Below are positions 5,588 to 10,502 of a stretch of DNA of 10,502 nucleotides, one piece after another. Within the stretch, counting starts at the first letter, position 1. The number at the start of each line of letters is the position of its first letter. The notes beneath the pieces are model-generated. The model was not told the origin of the DNA and searched no databases. It saw only the letters and a list, made by a program, of their open reading frames with translations. A program made the translations under genes and the position numbers. The stretch is from the NCBI GenBank assembly GCA_034433995.1, contig DAOTZU010000149.1:1-10502 (forward strand). Direction: 5' to 3'. Origin of the DNA: DAOTZU01 sp034433995. Lineage in GTDB: Bacteria; Chloroflexota; Anaerolineae; UBA1429.

Positions 5588-6442
5588 CGTCCCCAAGCCC
5601 AGCATGGCCCGCAATTGGTCCGTGGTCGGCTCCGTGGCGCGCAAGGTGATATCCAAGGTGGGCACGGAGAGGAATCCCTTGTTCCACTCTTGCACCCTCT
5701 TGGCCGCCTCGCGGTCCCGCTCGATATCGATGGCCTCAAAGGGGATGCGCCGCTCCTTCAACCAGGCCATGGTGCGGCGGGAGTGGGCGCACCAGCTGGT
5801 GATGTACACGCGGCATTCCATGAGCTGGGCTTGGCTGGCCACCAACAGGGCCTCCAGGTCCGGCGGGAAAGGCTCGGTGACGATGAGACGCACCACCACG
5901 GTGGGCACCGAGCGATAACCCCGGTTCCACGCCTCTACCTGTTGGGCGGCGGCCTCGTCGGCCTCGATATCCACGGCCTCAAAGGGGATCTGGGCCTGCT
6001 GCAAAAAGGCCTTCACACGGCGCGAATGGGCGCACCAATTGGTCAGGTACACCGTCACCCAGCGGTGACGGATCGCTTCGATGGCGGACAAGGTTACCCC
6101 CTCCTCCTGAGGCCGGTAGGCCTTCTCCGGATTGTACCGATCCCCCACAAAGAGCACACATTTGCAATAGCCCTGCTCGCGGATCTCCCGGTGGTGCCAT
6201 TGGCACGGGCAGATGTTGGCCCGGTCCTTCTCCGGATCCCCGGTGAGGTCGCGACAGGGGCAATAGGGGTAGCCGGTGCGCATCACGCTGCGCACCAGAG
6301 CCTGCACGATCCCCTCGACGACGACGGGATCGGGGTTAAGGTGATAGCCGCTCACCTCAGGCCAACGCTGCACCATTTTGCGCAAACGCGCCTCCACTTG
6401 GGGGCGCTCTTCGGGTTTGGGGATGGGAAGACGACCGGGCAT
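5582..6442 (-). CDS. Ferredoxin-thioredoxin reductase catalytic chain fused to two CAHS glutaredoxin domains
   Basis: A 286-aa cytoplasmic protein with three redox modules. Residues about 10-105 match the catalytic (beta) chain of ferredoxin-thioredoxin reductase, which passes electrons from ferredoxin through a [4Fe-4S] cluster to a disulfide: C61-P-C63, C78-P-C80 and C93-K-C95. The last motif is CHC in the classical enzyme, so a Lys replaces the usual His, and the spacings (14 and 12 residues between motifs) differ from the plant/cyanobacterial 16 and 8. Residues about 128-205 and 210-280 are two similar glutaredoxin-like domains with active sites C137-A-H-S140 and C218-A-H-S221 and cis-proline motifs SVP180-T and SVP261-T. 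Both lack the second cysteine, as in monothiol glutaredoxins. The ATG follows AAAGGAG at 6-nt spacing. It lies 28 nt after the membrane regulator gene, apparently the last gene of the operon. Target and electron donor are unknown. Confidence 0.87.
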   Translation of the reverse strand: MPGRLPIPKPEERPQVEARLRKMVQRWPEVSGYHLNPDPVVVEGIVQALVRSVMRTGYPYCPCRDLTGDPEKDRANICPCQWHHREIREQGYCKCVLFVGDRYNPEKAYRPQEEGVTLSAIEAIRHRWVTVYLTNWCAHSRRVKAFLQQAQIPFEAVDIEADEAAAQQVEAWNRGYRSVPTVVVRLIVTEPFPPDLEALLVASQAQLMECRVYITSWCAHSRRTMAWLKERRIPFEAIDIERDREAAKRVQEWNKGFLSVPTLDITLRATEPTTDQLRAMLGLGTY

Positions 6443-6470
6443 GGCAAGCTCCTTTCGGCCTAGGCCGGGC

Positions 6471-8408
6471 TCACGTGTGTTTGTCTGCGGAAGAGCGCTG
6501 GACCGTTGCGCGCTCCATCTGGGCCAGGGTCTCGGCCACCTGCTCGATGGCGATGCGCTGTTTGCGGTAAAAGTCGGACTCGCTCATGGCCAGGCGATGG
6601 GCAATATCGCGGATGCGCTGTCCTTGGATGAACTTGAGCTCCAAGATGTTATAGACCGTCCACTCGCTGGCCGTCATGCTGCGTTCGCCGCTGGGCCTGA
6701 GCCGCTCGATGGCCTCACGCAAGACGGCGCGCACGGCCTTGGCTGGAACATTATCATACTCGTCCAGTTTCTCGCGCACCACCTGCAGGCTCAGGAGAGG
6801 GCTCTGGCTCAGTTTCGGGCCGCCCCAGAAGTGGCCCAAGGCGTCCTTCACCGCCTGCACCAGGCTGAGGGAATGGAGGGCGGTAGCATCCCAACGCTGT
6901 AGCGTGCTCTCGCCCACGTACTGGGGGGTGGAGCGCCACTCTTGCAGCTGATCCCATTGGCTGCCCAAGCCTTGGAGCAGGGCAAAGATCTGGCGCTGAA
7001 GGCGCATATCCTCCAGGGCCAATTCGGCGCGCACCACCCAGCCATAGAGGGCCCCTAGCTCCTCCTCGGTGAAACTCGGCCCTTGGGCGGCGCCGCCCAG
7101 GCCGAGGATGCCCAAAGGGCTCCCATCGCGGCGGCTGCGCAAAGGCAACAACCAATGGCCGTCGGCCGGGACGAAATCTTGATTGTGGATCAGATCCTCC
7201 GGGCGGCTGTTCTGCAACGCCTGCAACAGGTTGGGCAATGACGTCTTGGCCAAGAAGTGCATCGCCGCCTCTTTGGGGCCACAAAAGACCTGCACCGAGA
7301 GGGCAGAGCCTTGCATGGTCAAGATAAAGCCCGAAGGCACCCGCAAAAGATCGCACACGGCAATGAGGGTGTTCTCCAGCAACTGCTCCAAGTCGGTGGA
7401 GGTGAGCAGGCGGCGATCCAGGCTTTGGATCCAGGTGACCTCGTCCCGGTCGGCGCGGTAGATCAAACGGTCAATGGCCGGCTTGGCCAGATTGATCAAC
7501 ACCTGCAAGACCACCACCATCCCGGCCACCGCCACCACCAGGACAGCATCGCGGGGCAGCCCTAAAATGGGCTCCACCTTGGGGATGGCCAACATGACGA
7601 CGATGACCAGGATGGCCACCAGCGGCCCTCGCAGGAGGTAATGGATCAGGCTGTGCTTGATCACCCGGTCGGGGAGGAGGACGCCCTGGTAGGCCACAAT
7701 GTAGGCGATGACGATGGTCATCAGGGCGATGCCCAGGTTGGCACAAAGGTTCAGCGCCGAGATCATGTTAGGGGAAAGATACGTGGCCGTGCTGGGCACC
7801 ACCAAATAGGGGAAGGCGCCGATCCCCGGCGCCGCAAAGGCGATCATCAGGTAGGACATGCGCCGACGCGAGGTGGAGTTCAGGCAACGGGCGCGGGCGC
7901 GGCGGATGTTGAACCACCCGCTGACGCTGGTGAGGACATAATACAGGGCAAAGATCCAGAAATAGGGCCCCGCCAGCAAATGGGCAAAGTGCTCTTGGTG
8001 GTTGAGGCCATCCACCAGGAGATCGGTGGAGAGGGCCAGGATAAAAAAGGCCGCTCCCAAAAGATATGTCGCCACCACGCCCACGCGACGCAGCCGGGAG
8101 GTGGCTCCTGTGGTGCGCAGCAGGGCATCGGAAAAATGAAAATAGGCGGCGGGGACAAAGGCGATGCCGAACCATTGCAGACGCAGCCAGAGGGTCACCG
8201 CCACGGGCGTCTCGATATTGGCGACGCCGATATCCACCAGGTAGACGACGGTCACAAAAGCCATCAGGGCGCAGAAGGCTTGGGCCACCGCGCTACGAAA
8301 GTTGTGGGCCAGGATGTAGGCAAAGAGGGAGAAGCCAATGATCACATTGGCCGCGGAAAGGATTTGGTTGCCAAAGGCCAAGAGGGAGGAGACCCAATCA
8401 GCGCTCAT
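6471..8408 (-). CDS. Polytopic membrane sensor/regulator: 7TM-like region, GAF-like domain, C-terminal HTH
   Basis: Counted from the chosen start, a 645-aa protein. Residues 10-242 contain about seven hydrophobic helices resembling the 7TM input region found before many histidine kinases. Two more follow at about 261-278 and 286-306. About 329-470 looks like a cytoplasmic GAF domain (SLDRRLLTSTDLEQLL at its start, LLPLRSRRDGSPLGILGLGG near its end). After a helical linker, 577-632 looks like a helix-turn-helix: ASEWTVYNILELKF, then IRDIAHRLAMSESDFYRKQ, reminiscent of sigma region 4 or LuxR-type helices. There is no phospho-accepting H box and no kinase N or G box, so it is not a histidine kinase. 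The ATG at 8408 leaves 37 nt after cdsA; a TTG at 8456 would overlap cdsA and has no ribosome-binding site. Ligand and target genes cannot be read from sequence. It could be a membrane-tethered one-component regulator (inference). Confidence 0.75.
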   Translation of the reverse strand: MSADWVSSLLAFGNQILSAANVIIGFSLFAYILAHNFRSAVAQAFCALMAFVTVVYLVDIGVANIETPVAVTLWLRLQWFGIAFVPAAYFHFSDALLRTTGATSRLRRVGVVATYLLGAAFFILALSTDLLVDGLNHQEHFAHLLAGPYFWIFALYYVLTSVSGWFNIRRARARCLNSTSRRRMSYLMIAFAAPGIGAFPYLVVPSTATYLSPNMISALNLCANLGIALMTIVIAYIVAYQGVLLPDRVIKHSLIHYLLRGPLVAILVIVVMLAIPKVEPILGLPRDAVLVVAVAGMVVVLQVLINLAKPAIDRLIYRADRDEVTWIQSLDRRLLTSTDLEQLLENTLIAVCDLLRVPSGFILTMQGSALSVQVFCGPKEAAMHFLAKTSLPNLLQALQNSRPEDLIHNQDFVPADGHWLLPLRSRRDGSPLGILGLGGAAQGPSFTEEELGALYGWVVRAELALEDMRLQRQIFALLQGLGSQWDQLQEWRSTPQYVGESTLQRWDATALHSLSLVQAVKDALGHFWGGPKLSQSPLLSLQVVREKLDEYDNVPAKAVRAVLREAIERLRPSGERSMTASEWTVYNILELKFIQGQRIRDIAHRLAMSESDFYRKQRIAIEQVAETLAQMERATVQRSSADKHT

Positions 8409-8445
8409 CTGCCGCCGCGCTCCGGCTCGCTCTGGGCATCCGTCA

Positions 8446-9234
8446 TCAACCCACAATCAACGCCAAATAGTATACGATGGGAAAAACAAAGAGCAAACTA
8501 TCAATGCGATCCAACATGCCGCCGTGGCCGGGGATCAACTGGCCCGAATCCTTGACCCCCACCTGGCGCTTGATCACCGATTCGGCCAGATCGCCAAAGG
8601 TGGCCCCCAAGACCAGGGCCAACCCTATCACTGCGCCCCAGCCCACGCTCAACCCCAAGAGACCCCACCCCAAGAGGATCACAGCGACCATGCCGGAGAC
8701 CAGCCCGCCGAGGGCGCCTTCCCAGGTCTTTTTGGGGCTGATGGCGGGGAAAAAGCGCCGCCTGCCCCATTTGCTGCCCACGAAATACGCGCCGGTATCG
8801 CAGATCCAGGTCCCTATGATGGCCAGGATCGTCCACTGCAGGCCGTCATCCAGGGCGCGGAGCTTGAGGGCATGTCCCAGAAAAAAGCCGATGTAAAGCC
8901 CACCGGCCAGGGTGAGGGCCCAGCGCGGCAGCGATCCGGGGGCGTTGCCGCGAAAGACTTCGTGGGTCATCGAGAGGATGATCACCAGGGCCAGCCCCCA
9001 GCCGGCCAGGCGGAGCTGGGGCCATTGGGCGTCAGCGATGAGGAGCAGGATCAATAACAGCCCCCACAACAAGGCAGGGGTGATCTGCAAGGCCCGCAGC
9101 AAGCGCAGATACTCGTAGCCGGCCAGCAACCCAACGATGACGATTAACCCAAAAAGGCCCCACCCGCCCACATAGACGGCCAGGGCCACAATGGGTATGA
9201 GCACAACGGCGCTCAGCACGCGCTTGGCTAACAT
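8446..9234 (-). CDS. cdsA: Phosphatidate cytidylyltransferase (CDP-diglyceride synthase)
   Basis: A 262-aa inner-membrane enzyme with about eight transmembrane helices that converts phosphatidate and CTP to CDP-diacylglycerol and PPi, the branch point of phospholipid synthesis. The family signature is complete at the C terminus: S219-V-I-K-R, then K228-D229, then the PGHGGMLDRID block with H237, D242 and D245. Upstream of it are the conserved CDTGAYFVG (145-153) and SPKKTWEG (166-173) segments. Length is typical. The ATG has GGAGG about 6 nt upstream. It lies 39 nt after uppS, the usual order, and 37 nt before the membrane regulator, so the genes are probably co-transcribed. Confidence 0.97.
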   Translation of the reverse strand: MLAKRVLSAVVLIPIVALAVYVGGWGLFGLIVIVGLLAGYEYLRLLRALQITPALLWGLLLILLLIADAQWPQLRLAGWGLALVIILSMTHEVFRGNAPGSLPRWALTLAGGLYIGFFLGHALKLRALDDGLQWTILAIIGTWICDTGAYFVGSKWGRRRFFPAISPKKTWEGALGGLVSGMVAVILLGWGLLGLSVGWGAVIGLALVLGATFGDLAESVIKRQVGVKDSGQLIPGHGGMLDRIDSLLFVFPIVYYLALIVG

Positions 9235-9273
9235 GACGGGCCTCCACGAGATGCTGTGTGGGGCAGTCCAGGT

Positions 9274-10023
9274 TCAGCGACTCTCAGGATGCACACGCCC
9301 GAAGCGCCGCTCGCGCTGTTGGTAGGCCAGGAGGGCCTTGTAAAGCTCGGCGCGGTCGAAATCGGGCCAATAGGTCGGTGTGCTATAAAACTCGGCATAG
9401 GCCGCCTGCCAGATGAGGAAATTGCTCAGCCGCATCTCGCCGGCGGTGCGGATAATTAGATCCGGATCGGGGCAATCAGGGGCATACAGGTAACGGCTGA
9501 TGGTCTCCTCGGTGATCTGCTCGGCAGGGATACCCTCTTGCACCAAGCGGCGCACGGCGTCCACGATCTCGGCGCGGCCGCCATAGTTAAAGGCCACATT
9601 GAACTGGAGCCGCGTGTTATGCTGGGTTAGTTCCTCAGCCTGGCGGATCTTGGCCACCAAACTGGGGGCAAGGCCCTCGGTGCGGCCCAGATGGCGGACT
9701 TGGACGCCGTGGGCGTGCAGCTTGGCCACCTCCGTCTCCAGGGCTTGCTCCGAGATGGAAAGCAGGGTCTGCACTTCCATATATGGCCGCGCCCAGTTCT
9801 CGGTGGAAAAGGCGTACACGGTGACGATCTCGATGCCAAAATCCACCGCCGCCTCTAGAATGGGGCGCAAGTTCTCCGTGCCGGCCTTGTGTCCCGCCGT
9901 GCGCGGCAACCCTCGGGCTTGGGCCCAACGGCCGTTGCCATCCATGATGATGGCCACATGCCGAGGTATTTTGACGAGCCGGGTCTCGCCTGCGGGCGAG
10001 ACCGTTGGGCTAGAGCGTGTCAT
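9274..10023 (-). CDS. uppS: Undecaprenyl diphosphate synthase (cis-prenyltransferase)
   Basis: A 249-aa cytoplasmic enzyme that adds isopentenyl units in cis to farnesyl diphosphate to make the C55 lipid carrier for cell-wall synthesis, releasing PPi. All family landmarks are present: D28-GNGRWA with the catalytic Asp, H45, FSTENW (72-77), NVAFNYGGR (142-150), DLIIRTAGE (188-196, Ala where Ser is most common), RLSNFLIWQ (198-206) and the E211-FYSTPTYWPDF segment. The ATG overlaps the frr stop by one base in TGATG, which suggests translational coupling. An in-frame GTG one codon upstream is possible but less likely. Only a weak GGAAG precedes the start, which fits coupling. A 20-residue N-terminal extension before the conserved core is longer than in some homologues. 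Confidence 0.97.
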   Translation of the reverse strand: MTRSSPTVSPAGETRLVKIPRHVAIIMDGNGRWAQARGLPRTAGHKAGTENLRPILEAAVDFGIEIVTVYAFSTENWARPYMEVQTLLSISEQALETEVAKLHAHGVQVRHLGRTEGLAPSLVAKIRQAEELTQHNTRLQFNVAFNYGGRAEIVDAVRRLVQEGIPAEQITEETISRYLYAPDCPDPDLIIRTAGEMRLSNFLIWQAAYAEFYSTPTYWPDFDRAELYKALLAYQQRERRFGRVHPESR

Positions 10024-10502
10024 CACACTTCCATAATCTCGGCTTGCTTCTGCTCGCCCACACTATCCACTTTTTTGATATAATCATCGGTGAGCTTTTG
10101 CAGATCCTCTTTGGCCTTGAAAAGCTCATCCTCCGAGATCTCTTTGTTCTTTTCCAGATCACCCAGCTCTTTGAGGCCATCACGCCGCACGTTGCGAATG
10201 GCCACCCGGGCCTCCTCCACGCGCTTGTTCACCAGCTTGGCCAGGTCGCGCCGACGCTCGTCGGTCAAGGGGGGGATGGAGAGGCGGATGATCTTGCCGT
10301 CGTTATTGGGGGTCAGCCCCAAGTCCGATTTCAAGATGGCCTTTTCGATGGCCCCGATGACGCTCACATCCCAGGGACGGATGGTCAACAGGCGCGGCTC
10401 CGGCACGGCGATGGTGGCCACCTGGTTCAGGGGGACCACGCCACCATAGGCCTCCACACGCAGCTTTTCCACCAACGCGGGGGAGGCACGCCCTGTGCGG
10501 AT
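10023..10502 (-). CDS. frr: Ribosome recycling factor (5' end outside window)
   Basis: 159 C-terminal residues of ribosome recycling factor, which works with EF-G to split the post-termination ribosome. The open frame continues without a start to the right edge, where IRTGRASPALVEKLRVEAYG is the conserved RTGRASP segment near the RRF N terminus. About 25 residues are missing compared with the usual 185. Other landmarks are PLNQVATI, DVSVIGAIEKAI, GLTPNNDGKIIRLSIPPLT and DERRRDLAKLV; the C terminus is the expected long helix. A GTG at 10475 is an internal codon, not the start. It is the first visible gene of the frr-uppS-cdsA run; the promoter and any pyrH lie beyond the window. Confidence 0.97.
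   Translation of the reverse strand: MRTGRASPALVEKLRVEAYGGVVPLNQVATIAVPEPRLLTIRPWDVSVIGAIEKAILKSDLGLTPNNDGKIIRLSIPPLTDERRRDLAKLVNKRVEEARVAIRNVRRDGLKELGDLEKNKEISEDELFKAKEDLQKLTDDYIKKVDSVGEQKQAEIMEV

Noticed and set aside
5143..5739. A 198-codon minus-strand frame running through the hppA leader, the MITE and the end of the reductase gene
   Set aside because: It spans a transposable element and the 3' end of a well-supported gene in another frame. The stretch inside the leader has its ATG within the predicted -10 box and no good downstream start with a spaced ribosome-binding site.
6471..8408. Histidine kinase call for the membrane regulator, suggested by its 7TM and GAF regions
   Set aside because: No H box and no N or G boxes of the ATP-binding domain are present; the C terminus looks like a helix-turn-helix instead.
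8409..8456. Upstream TTG start adding 16 residues to the membrane regulator
   Set aside because: No Shine-Dalgarno precedes it, it would overlap cdsA by 11 nt, and the extra residues are charged and unlike the start of a membrane protein; the ATG at 8408 is preferred.
7641..8555. A 304-codon plus-strand open frame opposite the membrane regulator
   Set aside because: Its composition (repeated Gly, His, Asp, Gln) is that of an antisense shadow of hydrophobic transmembrane codons, and it crosses the cdsA boundary.
10024..10026. GTG one codon upstream as the uppS start
   Set aside because: The adjacent ATG overlaps the frr stop as TGATG, a common coupling arrangement, so the ATG is the simpler choice; the difference is one residue.

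Overview
The window is GC-rich and reads like an Anaerolineae-type member of the Chloroflexota: a class A flavodiiron protein, a membrane pyrophosphatase, a non-plant ferredoxin-thioredoxin reductase catalytic chain, and a 7TM-GAF-HTH regulator of a style I associate with that group. This placement is an inference from gene content and protein style; nothing here is a phylogenetic marker that I could test. There are no rRNA or tRNA genes, no CRISPR and no phage genes.

Layout, left to right. (1) 1-1262, minus strand: a terminator and a flavodiiron O2/NO reductase. (2) 1263-1594: a divergent intergenic region with a promoter facing each way and a 139-bp MITE-like element flanked by a perfect 8-bp target duplication. 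(3) 1595-3001, plus strand: an L-fucose/L-arabinose isomerase family protein with a strong Shine-Dalgarno site and an 11-bp-stem terminator. (4) 3096-5105, minus strand: a membrane-bound, K+-independent-type proton pyrophosphatase (hppA), with a near-consensus promoter and a structured leader of about 218 nt. (5) 5359-5581: a second copy of the same MITE, in the opposite orientation, with its own perfect 8-bp target duplication. (6) 5582-10502, minus strand: a five-gene run in the order frr (its 5' end lies outside the window), uppS, cdsA, a polytopic membrane GAF-HTH regulator, and a fusion of a ferredoxin-thioredoxin reductase catalytic chain with two glutaredoxin domains.

How the genes work together. 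frr-uppS-cdsA is the usual bacterial cluster joining ribosome recycling to undecaprenyl and phospholipid precursor synthesis. PPi is released by both UppS and CdsA chemistry, and the nearby HppA could recover that energy as an ion gradient. The two genes after cdsA are not the common dxr-rseP pair. They are a membrane-embedded regulator without a kinase domain and a thiol-redox fusion protein. Together with the flavodiiron protein they suggest an anaerobe or microaerobe that handles O2, NO and thiol stress.

The least ordinary parts are the tri-domain reductase fusion, the membrane-bound one-component-like regulator, the three-hairpin MITE family, and the related promoter regions that both MITE copies entered. 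The hppA leader also folds on paper into a compact four-helix arrangement.
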